Origin: Clostridiales bacterium
Lineage (GTDB): Bacteria > Bacillota > Clostridia > Oscillospirales > Ruminococcaceae
DNA length: 64,000 nt
Assembly (NCBI GenBank): GCA_003150405.1
Contig: QAMM01000002.1
Coordinates: forward strand, 141,433 to 205,432
Direction of reading: 5' to 3'
The notes below the pieces were generated by a model. It did not search any database. It was not told the origin of the DNA and saw only the letters and a program-made list of their open reading frames with translations. Below, piece after piece: positions 1 through 8,402 of the stretch. The stretch's first letter is position 1. The number at the start of each line of letters is the position of its first letter. The position numbers were made by a program, and so were the translations under genes.

Positions 1-241
1 CAATGAACAATCCTTTTCCAATGGTGGCGCCCGGGTGGATCTCCACCCCAGTCATAAACCGCGCAAACTGGCTGACCATCCGCGCTAAAAACAGGCAGCG
101 GTGCCTGTAAAGCCAGTGTGAAAAACGGTAGTAAATGAGTGCGTGCAGCCCAGAATACAGCAGGAAAACCTCTGCGGAGTTCCGTGCTGCGGGGTCGCGC
201 TCTTTAATTGCATTTATATCATACCTGAGCCGTTTGAACAT
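1..241 (-). CDS. cysE: Serine O-acetyltransferase CysE, N-terminal part (runs off left edge)
   Basis: Reading the minus strand from an ATG at 241 gives an open frame of 80 codons to the window edge. It begins MFKRLRYDINAIKERDP, continues with an EVFLLYSGLHA segment, and ends in EIHPGATIGKGLFI, the start of the left-handed beta-helix acyltransferase domain. These are hallmark CysE/EpsC segments. The enzyme acetylates serine with acetyl-CoA in the first committed step of cysteine synthesis. The start is supported by AAAGG a few bases upstream. A Cys-type T-box leader lies directly upstream, which fits a cysteine gene. The C-terminal half is outside the window. Confidence 0.9.
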   Translation of the reverse strand, partial: MFKRLRYDINAIKERDPAARNSAEVFLLYSGLHALIYYRFSHWLYRHRCLFLARMVSQFARFMTGVEIHPGATIGKGLFI

Positions 242-280
242 ATACCCATCCTTTCTGCCAAATTGATGATTCATCGTATG

Positions 281-505
281 AAAAAAGCCCCCACAGCATT
301 TCTGCTGCGAAGGCGGCATTCCGCGGTTCCACTCCGGTTTCTCACTCTTGTCCCTTAACGCGGGAAAACGAAACCGCTCTCCGCAACGCACTTCATCCCA
401 CAGCCTGCCGCCCATGCTCTCAGCCTGTGCCGGGCTCTCTGTCGCCTGCCGTTTATAGGGATTACTCTTTTGCGGGTCTTTACGATTTTAAAGTATACTA
501 TTTAT
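281..505 (-). promoter_or_regulatory. T-box riboswitch leader (probably tRNA-Cys) of cysE
   Basis: On the minus strand the leader carries the T-box core GGAGTGGAACCGCGG (about 319-334). It is followed by a terminator stem of 12 bp with a GAAA loop (287-314) and a run of six T. Upstream are stem-I type elements (GAGAGCC, GAGAGAG) and a loop reading GAAGTGCGTTGC, where TGC would be a Cys specifier. Uncharged tRNA is expected to stabilise the antiterminator and switch on cysE. The specifier choice is inferred from position and gene context, not from a computed fold. Confidence 0.85.
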
Positions 506-511
506 GTATAT

Positions 512-540
512 AATATAGCATATTCTTCCAAACGGTGCAA
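512..540 (-). promoter_or_regulatory. Promoter of the T-box/cysE transcript
   Basis: Minus strand TTGCAC (535-540), 17-nt spacer, TATATT (512-517): a good sigma-A type promoter placed just upstream of the T-box leader and just downstream of pgsA. cysE can therefore be transcribed separately from the upstream array. Confidence 0.7.
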
Positions 541-543
541 GTA

Positions 544-1110
544 TTATTTTTTTGTATTGATAGAGGATTTATTCTTGACCAAATAATCCACGCCGGACAC
601 AATGGTCAGTACCACCGCAATCCAAAGCAGGACTTCGCTCACAGCAAACAACGGAAATGCAGCTGAAAGGACGCCAAACTCCTGTAAAATGCACAACAGC
701 ATCACCCCAACCATTGCCACCATGGTAAAAGCGGTTTTGAGCTTTCCGAGACTACTCGCCGCAATGACGTTGCCGTTATCTACCGCAACCAGCCGCAGCG
801 AGGTCACCAAAAACTCCCGTGCCACAATGACAATGACAACCACCGCGTCCGAAAGGCTCATCTGCACAAAGCAAATCAAACCTGAAATGACCAGCACCTT
901 ATCAGCCAGCGGGTCAAGAAACTTGCCAAAATTGGTGACAAGGTTTTGTTTGCGGGCAATTTTGCCGTCGAGCAGGTCAGTAAACGAAGCTGCCGCAAAG
1001 ACAATGAGCGCCCAGAGGGTGTGGTACGGAATTTGCTCCACCAGCAGGAATAGTATAAAAAACGGAACCAGAACAATACGCAGCAGCGTCAATTTATTCG
1101 GTGTATTCAC
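544..1110 (-). CDS. pgsA: CDP-diacylglycerol-glycerol-3-phosphate 3-phosphatidyltransferase
   Basis: Makes phosphatidylglycerol phosphate from CDP-diacylglycerol and glycerol-3-phosphate, at the membrane, in anionic phospholipid synthesis. The full CDP-alcohol phosphotransferase signature D-x2-DG-x2-AR-x8-G-x3-D-x3-D is visible (DLLDGKIAR ... GKFLDPLADK), with several hydrophobic helices. I place the start at the GTG at 1110 (188 aa), because GGGGGAAG precedes it and the family begins with NxPNKLTLLRI. The frame can be extended to a TTG at 1137. It lies 33 nt after rimO in the same direction and is the last gene before the cysE promoter. Confidence 0.92.
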   Translation of the reverse strand: MNTPNKLTLLRIVLVPFFILFLLVEQIPYHTLWALIVFAAASFTDLLDGKIARKQNLVTNFGKFLDPLADKVLVISGLICFVQMSLSDAVVVIVIVAREFLVTSLRLVAVDNGNVIAASSLGKLKTAFTMVAMVGVMLLCILQEFGVLSAAFPLFAVSEVLLWIAVVLTIVSGVDYLVKNKSSINTKK

Positions 1111-1143
1111 AGGCTCTTCCCCCAATACGGCAACCAACCGGTT

Positions 1144-2472
1144 TTAGTCAAGCGCATGGCCAATTAAATCATAATCCATGGTCTCATCAATTTCCACTTC
1201 CACAAAATCGCCCATTGTGCGCTTTTTCTCCGAGGAGAAAAATACCTTTCCGTCAATGTCCGGCGCATCTGCTTCGGTGCGTCCAAAATAGACCTCCCCA
1301 TAGCGGTCGTACCCCTCTGTAATAACCTTTACCGTCATACCAACCTTTTGCTCATTATACGCGTCGTGGATGCGCATTTGTTCCAGCATGACAAGTTCTG
1401 CACGCCGTTCTTTAACCTCTTCTGGCAGCTGGCCGTCCATCCGGCCCGCCGGGGTGTTTTCCTCCTGCGAATAGGCAAAACAGCCCAGCCGCTCAAACTT
1501 TGCCTTCTTGACAAAATTCATCAGCGTTTCAAACTGCTCCTCGGTCTCGCCAGGGAAACCTGCAATCAAGGTAGTACGCAGGGTAATGCCTGGCACCTTT
1601 TGGCGGATTTTCTCCATCAGCCCAAGCAGCCACTCCGCGTTCCCGGTACGGTTCATCGCCTTTAAAATGTCGGCGTCCGCATGCTGGATGGGAATATCCA
1701 AGTATTTGGCCACCTTTGGCTCCGTGGCAATCACCTCGAGCAGCTCGTCGGTAATGCGCTCCGGGTAACAGTAAAGCAGGCGGATCCACGCGATCCCCTC
1801 AATGCCGCAGAGCTTCCGCAGCAATTCTGGCAGCATCGGTTTGCCGTACAGATCCTCCCCATAGCGGGTGGTGTCCTGCGCGACCACAACCAGCTCCTTA
1901 ATGCCGTCCCGCGCAAGCGAAGCCGCTTCTTGCAAGATAGGCTCCATCGCGCGGCTGCGGAACCGCCCGCGGATCATCGGGATTGCACAATAGCTGCAAC
2001 AGTTGTCGCACCCTTCTGCAATTTTTAAATAAGCATAATACGGCAACGTCGTTAAAACGCGTTCACCCTCAAGCGGCAGATCCTGTTTGGGGCCAATGCA
2101 GACCGGCTGCTCCCCCTGCATAACCCGGTCGATGATACCGCAGATATCGGCATTGCAGCCAATACCAACCACCGCGTCCGCTTCCGGGATTTCTTTTAAC
2201 ACCTCGTCACGGTAACGCTCTGCCAGGCAGCCAGTGATAATGACGTGCTTAATCCGCCCTTCCTCTTTCAGAGTACAGAAATTCAGAATCTCATCAATGG
2301 ACTCCTGCTTTGCACTCTCAATGAACCCACAGGTATTGATAATGGCGACGTCGGCCAGCGCCGCATCCCCCACAAGCTCATAACCGCCCTGCTGCAGGCG
2401 GCCGAACAGCAGTTCGGCATCCACCTGGTTTTTCGGACATCCGAGCGAAACAATTCCAACTTTTACTGCCAT
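1144..2472 (-). CDS. rimO: Ribosomal protein S12 methylthiotransferase RimO
   Basis: Radical-SAM enzyme that adds a methylthio group to the conserved aspartate of ribosomal protein S12. The UPF0004 domain contains SLGCPKN, INTCGF and GCLAERY (three cysteines for the second cluster). The radical-SAM CxxxCxxC is seen in EGCDNCCSYC, and a C-terminal TRAM-like region follows. The start ATG at 2472 (442 aa) is chosen because GAAAGG sits 6-7 nt upstream and the family starts at MxxKVGIVSLGCPKN. A longer frame to 2523 is open. It lies in the recA-recX-rimO-pgsA run. Confidence 0.93.
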   Translation of the reverse strand: MAVKVGIVSLGCPKNQVDAELLFGRLQQGGYELVGDAALADVAIINTCGFIESAKQESIDEILNFCTLKEEGRIKHVIITGCLAERYRDEVLKEIPEADAVVGIGCNADICGIIDRVMQGEQPVCIGPKQDLPLEGERVLTTLPYYAYLKIAEGCDNCCSYCAIPMIRGRFRSRAMEPILQEAASLARDGIKELVVVAQDTTRYGEDLYGKPMLPELLRKLCGIEGIAWIRLLYCYPERITDELLEVIATEPKVAKYLDIPIQHADADILKAMNRTGNAEWLLGLMEKIRQKVPGITLRTTLIAGFPGETEEQFETLMNFVKKAKFERLGCFAYSQEENTPAGRMDGQLPEEVKERRAELVMLEQMRIHDAYNEQKVGMTVKVITEGYDRYGEVYFGRTEADAPDIDGKVFFSSEKKRTMGDFVEVEIDETMDYDLIGHALD

Positions 2473-2526
2473 ATAGCCTTTCATTCCTCTTTCGGTACTA
2501 TCTTTATGAAACGCACGGGGCAAACA

Positions 2527-3165
2527 TTACTTATAATATCCGTCGTCCTCTTCCTCCGGAAGCGGGTAATCCTCCAGCACCGCACGAATATCGCCGTAGC
2601 TATGCCCCAGACGCATCAGGGCAGCCGTCACTTTTTTGCGGCCCTGCAGGGTGGAAAGGTTCCGCAGATATTTGCGTTCAATGAGTTCGCGCACCGCTTC
2701 CTGCGGGTCATGCTCCGTCAGCGTTTCTTCTATGGCGTCCTCAATGAGATCATCCGCCAGCTTTTTCCTCCGCATTTCCTGTTTCGTCCGGTAAACGCCA
2801 AAGCGTTTGACTGTCAGCAGGTAAACCGCGAGCTTTTTAGCATACTCCGCGTCGTTGACAAGGCCCAGCTCCTGCATCCGAACAACCGTCTCCAGAGCGA
2901 TGTCATCATCCACATTTTTCGCGAGTTTTTCCAGCAACTCTCCCGCCGAATGGTCGCGGTTCGTCAGCAAATACAGCGCCCGCTCCCGCGCGCGGCGGCG
3001 GTCGGCGCGCTGCAAAGCTTGCTGCATCCGCTCCGGCGTCAGCTCGGCTCCCGGCTGAAAACCAAATTCTGCAAGGATTTCCGCATCGAGAACAGCCCAA
3101 TACTCCCCATCCACCTCAACACGGTACCGCGTTCCCTTAGCATGAGAGATTTCTGTAATACGCAT
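2527..3165 (-). CDS. recX: Regulatory protein RecX
   Basis: RecX modulates RecA filaments. The 212-aa product shows the helical repeats typical of RecX: RARERALYLLTNRDHS, then YAKKLAVYLLTVKRFG, then LMRLGHSYGDIRAVLE. An acidic tail ends in DDGYYK. Its ATG overlaps the recA stop (TGATG, one base shared), so translation is coupled to recA. This recA-recX arrangement is widespread and supports the call. Confidence 0.88.
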   Translation of the reverse strand: MRITEISHAKGTRYRVEVDGEYWAVLDAEILAEFGFQPGAELTPERMQQALQRADRRRARERALYLLTNRDHSAGELLEKLAKNVDDDIALETVVRMQELGLVNDAEYAKKLAVYLLTVKRFGVYRTKQEMRRKKLADDLIEDAIEETLTEHDPQEAVRELIERKYLRNLSTLQGRKKVTAALMRLGHSYGDIRAVLEDYPLPEEEDDGYYK

Positions 3166-4373
3166 CAGGAGTCAAAATCCGCCTCATCGGCCTCTACCTG
3201 TACCGACTTTGCCACAACCTCGGCCGCCTTAACAGGCGCCGCCAGGGCAGCGGGAACAGCTGCCTGAGCCGGCCCCTTTTTGTCCGCGGAAAGAGCAGCC
3301 TTTTGCGCCGCCTCTTTTTTAGCCTTACGCGAGCTCATGACAAGCTGGTCCTTGTTTTCCATAATTTTATCATACAGCTCTTTTTTCAGCTCCGGGTTGT
3401 TGCGGATGACTTCCTTAACATTATCCCGGCCCTGTCCAAGGCGTTCTCCATTGTAGGAAAACCATGCGCCGCTGCGGTTGATGATATCCAGCGACGCACC
3501 GAGGTCGACAATTTCGCCCTCTAACGAACAGCCTTCCCCATACATGATATCAAACTCCGCCTCTTTAAAGGGCGGCGCCACCTTGTTTTTGACAATTTTG
3601 CACCGGGTACGGTTACCAACAATCTCGCTCCCGCTCTTGAGCGCCTCGCCTTTGCGGACCTCAATACGAACCGAGGAATAGAACTTCAACGCACGGCCGC
3701 CCGGAGTGGTCTCCGGATTGCCGTAAACCACACCGATTTTTTCACGCACCTGGTTGATAAAAATTGCTACACAGTTGGATTTGCCGATGACACTGGTCAG
3801 CTTGCGCATTGCCTGGGACATCAAGCGGGCCAGCAAACCGACATGGGTATCCCCCATTTCGCCGTCAATTTCGGCCTTGGTAACCATTGCAGCAACCGAG
3901 TCCACAACCAGCACGTCAATCGCACCAGAACGCACCAGCGCCTCTGCAATTTCAAGCGCCTGCTCGCCGCTGTCCGGCTGAGAAACCAGCAGGGAGTCAA
4001 TATCAACCCCCAGCGCTTTTGCATACACCGGGTCAAGCGCATGTTCAACATCAATAAACGCCGCTTCACCGCCCAGCTTCTGAGCCTGCGCCACAACCTG
4101 AAGGGCGACCGTCGTTTTACCAGAGGATTCCGGGCCATAAATTTCCACAATACGGCCGCGCGGAAGCCCGCCAATGCCAAGTGCAATGTCCAGCCCCAGC
4201 GAACCGGTCGGGATACTTTCCACATTCAGGGTGGAACTCTGCCCAAGTTTCATTACCGCACCCTGTCCAAATTGTTTTTCTATCTGTGCAATCGCTGTTT
4301 GCAGCGCTTTCTGCTTTTCGGTCATGCCGGATTCATCCACCGGCTTTGCAACTTTTGCCGCTTTTGCTGCCAT
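3165..4373 (-). CDS. recA: Recombinase RecA
   Basis: Strand-exchange ATPase of homologous recombination and co-protease for LexA. Walker A is GPESSGKTT (about residues 80-88). The NQVREKIG L1-type segment and [12 protein letters not shown] are present. At 402 aa it is longer than most RecA proteins because of an Ala/Lys-rich tail that ends in acidic [16 protein letters not shown] ribosome site lies just upstream. Only 24 nt separate it from prmC and no LexA-like box was seen in that gap, so the gene probably depends on an upstream promoter or one inside prmC. Confidence 0.97.
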   Translation of the reverse strand: MAAKAAKVAKPVDESGMTEKQKALQTAIAQIEKQFGQGAVMKLGQSSTLNVESIPTGSLGLDIALGIGGLPRGRIVEIYGPESSGKTTVALQVVAQAQKLGGEAAFIDVEHALDPVYAKALGVDIDSLLVSQPDSGEQALEIAEALVRSGAIDVLVVDSVAAMVTKAEIDGEMGDTHVGLLARLMSQAMRKLTSVIGKSNCVAIFINQVREKIGVVYGNPETTPGGRALKFYSSVRIEVRKGEALKSGSEIVGNRTRCKIVKNKVAPPFKEAEFDIMYGEGCSLEGEIVDLGASLDIINRSGAWFSYNGERLGQGRDNVKEVIRNNPELKKELYDKIMENKDQLVMSSRKAKKEAAQKAALSADKKGPAQAAVPAALAAPVKAAEVVAKSVQVEADEADFDS

Positions 4374-4397
4374 GATAACTCCCCTTTCGCTTCACGG

Positions 4398-5252
4398 TCA
4401 CGGCTTGTCCGCCGTAAGTACCCTTATTATACCACATCCATCCTTGCGGGTGCAAATGTTTTGGAAACCGTTTGCCCGCAGGAACGTTTCTACATCCCGC
4501 TCCTGCCCTTTGCCAATTTCAAATGCCAGCATTCCGCCGGGCTTCAATGCTTTCCGCCACTGTCTCGTTATCTCCCGGTAGAACAGCAGGCCGTCGTCAT
4601 CACCGTACAAAGCGGTTGCTGGTTCATATGACACTTCTTTCTGGAGCTGTTCCATATCCGTTTGGGTCAGATAAGGTGGGTTGCAGATAATGACGTCGGC
4701 AATCCCGGCAAACTCCAGCGGGACGCCGCAAAGGACATCCGCCTGCACCACCTGCACCGGAGCATTGTTAAGCGCCGCATTCCGGTGCAGATATCCCAGC
4801 GCCGCCTCGTATTTTTCCACTGCATAAACAGTAGCCTTTGGGCATTTCAATGCTATTGTGACGGCAAGGCAGCCGCTTCCGCTGCACAGGTCGAGCACAA
4901 CTGGGTGCTCCAGCTTTTTTAATCGTTCCAGTGCGGCTTCGCAGAGGGTTTCGGTATCAGCACGGGGAATGAGTACCCCTTCGCCCACCTCAAACGGATA
5001 GCCGTAAAACTCCCAGAGCCCAAGCAGGTATTGCAGCGGGTAGCCTTTCAGCCTGCGCTCCAATGCCTGTTCAAAATATTCACGCTCCTGCGGCTTCACC
5101 GGCTGTTCCTCATCAAGCAGTAGTTTTTGGTAAGACACACCGAGCACCCCCTCCACCAGAAAACGTGCTTCGGTTCCATAAGCCTCAATTCCACCCGCCT
5201 TCAGGCGTTCTTTTGCTTCCCGGTAAAGAGCGGAGACGGTTAAGCCGCTCAC
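4398..5252 (-). CDS. prmC: Release factor glutamine methyltransferase PrmC
   Basis: Methylates the GGQ glutamine of peptide-chain release factors. The protein (284 aa) has an N-terminal helical substrate-binding region, the SAM-binding segment VVLDLCSGSGCLAV and the catalytic NPPY motif. It starts at a GTG that shares four bases (GTGA) with the yqhQ stop, and GAGGAGG lies inside the yqhQ end. Translation is therefore probably coupled. The yqhQ-prmC pairing is common in Clostridia. Confidence 0.93.
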   Translation of the reverse strand: MSGLTVSALYREAKERLKAGGIEAYGTEARFLVEGVLGVSYQKLLLDEEQPVKPQEREYFEQALERRLKGYPLQYLLGLWEFYGYPFEVGEGVLIPRADTETLCEAALERLKKLEHPVVLDLCSGSGCLAVTIALKCPKATVYAVEKYEAALGYLHRNAALNNAPVQVVQADVLCGVPLEFAGIADVIICNPPYLTQTDMEQLQKEVSYEPATALYGDDDGLLFYREITRQWRKALKPGGMLAFEIGKGQERDVETFLRANGFQNICTRKDGCGIIRVLTADKP

Positions 5253-6214
5253 CAGCGGCCCTCCTCACGGTTCTCTGGCAGCACCGGATTAATGGCAGCA
5301 ATCGCCACCGCGAGCTGTTCCTCATCCGGCTCATTGGTGGTGATGTGCTGAAGCCACATTCCCGGCGCTGAGACAATGCGGGTCACAATGTTGTCATACC
5401 GGCCCGCCAGCCGGATGATCTCATACGCCACTCCGACGACAACCGGCAGCAGCGCGATTTTAAGCGCCGTGCGGATGAGCAGATTATCCCACGAGACCAC
5501 CGAAAAAACGATAATTCCTAAAATCAGCACAATGAGCAGAAAGCTCGTCCCGCAGCGAGGGTGAAACCGCCGGAACTTTTTGGCGTTTTCAGGGGTAAGC
5601 TCCTCGCCCGCCTCATAGCAGGCTATGGTCTTATGTTCTGCGCCGTGGAACTCAAAGACACGGCGGATTTCCTTCATTCGGGAGATGAGGAATAAGTAAA
5701 GCACAAAAATGGCAATTTTGAGCACCCCTTCAATAATCCCCTGCAAGTACCCAGCCTGCATCAAGCCTCCCAAAAGCCGTGCAATCAGCGCCGGCAGATA
5801 GATAAACAGCCCTATGGCGAGCAGCACTCCAATGACCGAAGCCACCACCGTTGTCACCCGGAACAGACGGTTCATGGCCATTTCACCGAAATGCTTTAGC
5901 AAAAACTGCTCAAAGCGGCCTTCACCTTCTTCCTCGTCTTCCTCAGCCATGCTGCTCTTTTCAGCCGATCTCATCAGGCATTTATACCCCATGATAAGCG
6001 ACTCAATCAGGTTGACAATTCCCCGCACAAAGGGGAGGCGGAAAAAGAGGCTGCGCTTTTTCGGCGCTTTGACCTCCCAGGTTTCCACATCAATGCTTTT
6101 GTCCGGCAGCAGCACCGCCATTGCCGCCTTATCAATGCCACGCATCATAACGCCCTCAATCAGCGCCTGCCCGCCAACCCTCGTTTTAAAACTGTTTTTG
6201 CTCTCTTGCTTCAT
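5249..6214 (-). CDS. yqhQ: DUF1385 family membrane protein (YqhQ-like)
   Basis: A 321-aa protein with the DUF1385 opening GGQALIEGVMMRG, KRSLFFRLPFVRG and RFHPRCGTSFL, plus about four hydrophobic segments. The family is conserved in Firmicutes; its biochemical role is not established. The ATG at 6214 is preferred over a GTG at 6229 because GGAGG lies 5 nt upstream. It follows the histidine kinase by 11 nt and overlaps prmC, so it belongs to the same transcript. Confidence 0.88.
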   Translation of the reverse strand: MKQESKNSFKTRVGGQALIEGVMMRGIDKAAMAVLLPDKSIDVETWEVKAPKKRSLFFRLPFVRGIVNLIESLIMGYKCLMRSAEKSSMAEEDEEEGEGRFEQFLLKHFGEMAMNRLFRVTTVVASVIGVLLAIGLFIYLPALIARLLGGLMQAGYLQGIIEGVLKIAIFVLYLFLISRMKEIRRVFEFHGAEHKTIACYEAGEELTPENAKKFRRFHPRCGTSFLLIVLILGIIVFSVVSWDNLLIRTALKIALLPVVVGVAYEIIRLAGRYDNIVTRIVSAPGMWLQHITTNEPDEEQLAVAIAAINPVLPENREEGRW

Positions 6215-6225
6215 GAACTCCTCCG

Positions 6226-7665
6226 TCACTGCTCCGGGTTTGCCGGCGGATTCGCCGGCGCCGTCGTATCCTCCATTGCAGGCAGGGTGATAATGACCGC
6301 CGTGCCTACGCCGTATTCGCTCTGAATGGTCAGGGTGCCGCCGTGCAGCCCAACAATTTCATTGGCCACCGCAAGCCCAATTCCGGAGCCGCGGCGGGTC
6401 ATATTCGCCTTGTAAAATTTCTGCATGACATGCGGCAGATCCTCCGCCGCAATACCGAGCCCGGTGTCGCTCACCGTAATGACCACCCATTCCGCCTCCG
6501 CCATTGCGGAAACGCGGATGGTGTCCCCTTTGTCGGTGTATTTCAGCGCATTGTCAATAATGTTGACAAACACCTGCCGCAGGCGGCTGCGGTCACCAAA
6601 TACAAACGGGAGCGTTGCCGGTTCGTGGTAAACAAACTCCTTTTCCTCGCGTTTGGCGCGCGCCTGGTACATAAGCACCGCGTCGTCCAGTTCAGCCAGC
6701 AAATCCATCCGGGTTTTCACCAAGGTCAGCCGTCCGCTTTCCATCCGCGAAAAATCCAGCAGTTCTTCTACCATGGAAGAAAGCCGGTCGGTTTCGCTTA
6801 AAATGACATGGATGCCCTTGCCGAGCATCTCACGATCCTCGGGCGGGGTAGTCATTAGGGTCTCGCCCCAGCCATTAATGGCGGTAAGCGGCGTGCGCAG
6901 CTCATGTGAAACCGAGGAAATAAAGTCATTTTTAATCTGGTTTGAGGTTTGGAGTTCATCCGCCATATCGTTGATAATATCGGTGAGTTCACCCAGCTCG
7001 TCGTCATGTTTTTTTTCAATCCGCACCTCAAGGTCACCGGAGGCAATCCGGCGCGCCGCGCCGCCGACCTCCCGGATTGGGATGACAATTGATTTGATAA
7101 AATAAAGGCCGGAAACAATGACAAAAAGCAATATAAAAATACAAAGCACTGTAAACAGCAACACTGCCATGATGAGCTGGGTATCAATTTTCTGCATACT
7201 CACCATAAGGCGCATGGCGTTGAACTCGCTGTTGATAACCGGCACCAGCACCGTAACCGCCATGACCTTTTCGCCGCTTTCCAGCGTTCCCACATAATAG
7301 CCCTTGCCGCTTTGCGAAGAAACCGCCTCTTTATAATCCGGCATCTCCAGACTGTCAATATAGCTGAAGCCGCTTGAGGTCAAAATGACCTTTCCTTCGT
7401 GATTGAGCGCCATCAGCTCCATTTCGTCGCGGTCGGAAAAGGTTTCCACAATGCTGCGGATTTCAGATGAAATATCCACATTCTTGTCATCCATCAGCCG
7501 CACGACAAGGCCGGAAACAAGATTCGCCTTGGTGTCCAGCGCCTGCCGCACGCTCTGATAATAATAACTGCTGATGGTCAGTGCAAAGCCCACGTCAAGC
7601 ACTATGAGAATGACCACAATAATGCTCAGGCTGTTGACCAGCCACCGGTGCGTAATGCTTTTCAA
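6226..7665 (-). CDS. Two-component sensor histidine kinase (HAMP, HisKA, HATPase)
   Basis: Membrane histidine kinase of 479 aa. It has an N-terminal TM helix, an extracytoplasmic sensor of about 130 residues, a second TM near residues 165-190 and a HAMP linker (PIREVGGAARRIASGDLEV). Dimerisation box SSVSHELRTPLT carries the phospho-acceptor His. The ATPase shows N box NIIDNALKYT, DTGLGIA and GSGIGLA. It starts at a TTG with AGGAGG upstream. It lies 29 nt after its OmpR-type regulator. The architecture resembles PhoR/WalK-type kinases, but the stimulus cannot be read from sequence. Confidence 0.92.
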   Translation of the reverse strand: MKSITHRWLVNSLSIIVVILIVLDVGFALTISSYYYQSVRQALDTKANLVSGLVVRLMDDKNVDISSEIRSIVETFSDRDEMELMALNHEGKVILTSSGFSYIDSLEMPDYKEAVSSQSGKGYYVGTLESGEKVMAVTVLVPVINSEFNAMRLMVSMQKIDTQLIMAVLLFTVLCIFILLFVIVSGLYFIKSIVIPIREVGGAARRIASGDLEVRIEKKHDDELGELTDIINDMADELQTSNQIKNDFISSVSHELRTPLTAINGWGETLMTTPPEDREMLGKGIHVILSETDRLSSMVEELLDFSRMESGRLTLVKTRMDLLAELDDAVLMYQARAKREEKEFVYHEPATLPFVFGDRSRLRQVFVNIIDNALKYTDKGDTIRVSAMAEAEWVVITVSDTGLGIAAEDLPHVMQKFYKANMTRRGSGIGLAVANEIVGLHGGTLTIQSEYGVGTAVIITLPAMEDTTAPANPPANPEQ

Positions 7666-7694
7666 ACAGGGGTTCCTCCTTCAGCCGGTCTGGT

Positions 7695-8381
7695 TCAGGC
7701 GTTCCACTTATACCCATAGCCCCACACCGTTTGGATGTACGCCGGGTTAGACGGTTCGTCTTCAATCTTCATCCGCAGCCGCCGGATGTTCACATCCACA
7801 ATTTTGTCGTCGCCGTCATAGCTGTCTCCCCACACCTCGTTGAGAATGCGGGCACGCTCCAGCGCCACCTTTTGGTTGCGCAGGAAAAAGTCCACAATCT
7901 GGTACTCCACCTGGGTCAGATCAACCGGAGCGCCGTTTTTGGTGAGCAGGCGGCTTTTGCGGTTGAGCACAAACGGTCCGGACTGCACCGTTTCATTCTG
8001 CGTTCCGCTTATCATCTGAACCCTCCGGTAAACAGCGTCTACCCGTGCCACCAGCTCAGATGGGCTGAACGGCTTGGTCACATAGTCGTCAGCACCGAGC
8101 ATCAGCCCGCGCACCTTATCCATTTCCTGCGTTTTCGCGGTCAGCATAATAATACCCACTGTACTGCTCATTTCCCGAATGCGCTTACAGGTGGTGAACC
8201 CGTCAATTCCCTCCATCATAATATCCAAAAGTACAACGTCAAAGCCGCCCTCCGCCTCAAAACGCGCAAGAGCATCTTCTCCGCTGGAAACGTCGGTTAC
8301 ATCGTAGCCAGAACGCTGGAGATTAATCACCACAAAATCGCGGATAGCGTCTTCATCTTCACACACTAAAATTCGTTTCAT
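7695..8381 (-). CDS. OmpR/PhoB family response regulator
   Basis: A 228-aa DNA-binding response regulator. The receiver domain has acidic pocket CEDEDA, phospho-acceptor Asp in VVLLDIMM and a conserved Lys in YVTKPFSP. A C-terminal winged helix ends in VDVNIRRLRMKIE and TVWGYGYKW. GAAAGG precedes the ATG. It sits between an upstream lipoprotein gene (21 nt) and the cognate kinase (29 nt). All three are in one transcription unit, so the lipoprotein may belong to the same signalling pathway. Confidence 0.94.
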   Translation of the reverse strand: MKRILVCEDEDAIRDFVVINLQRSGYDVTDVSSGEDALARFEAEGGFDVVLLDIMMEGIDGFTTCKRIREMSSTVGIIMLTAKTQEMDKVRGLMLGADDYVTKPFSPSELVARVDAVYRRVQMISGTQNETVQSGPFVLNRKSRLLTKNGAPVDLTQVEYQIVDFFLRNQKVALERARILNEVWGDSYDGDDKIVDVNIRRLRMKIEDEPSNPAYIQTVWGYGYKWNA

Positions 8382-8402
8382 CTTCGGCAGTCCTTTCTCG
8401 GG

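Noticed and set aside
602..1147. Plus-strand frame of 181 codons over pgsA
   Set aside because: It is the antisense shadow of pgsA, with low-complexity Ser/Thr/Arg content and no family match.
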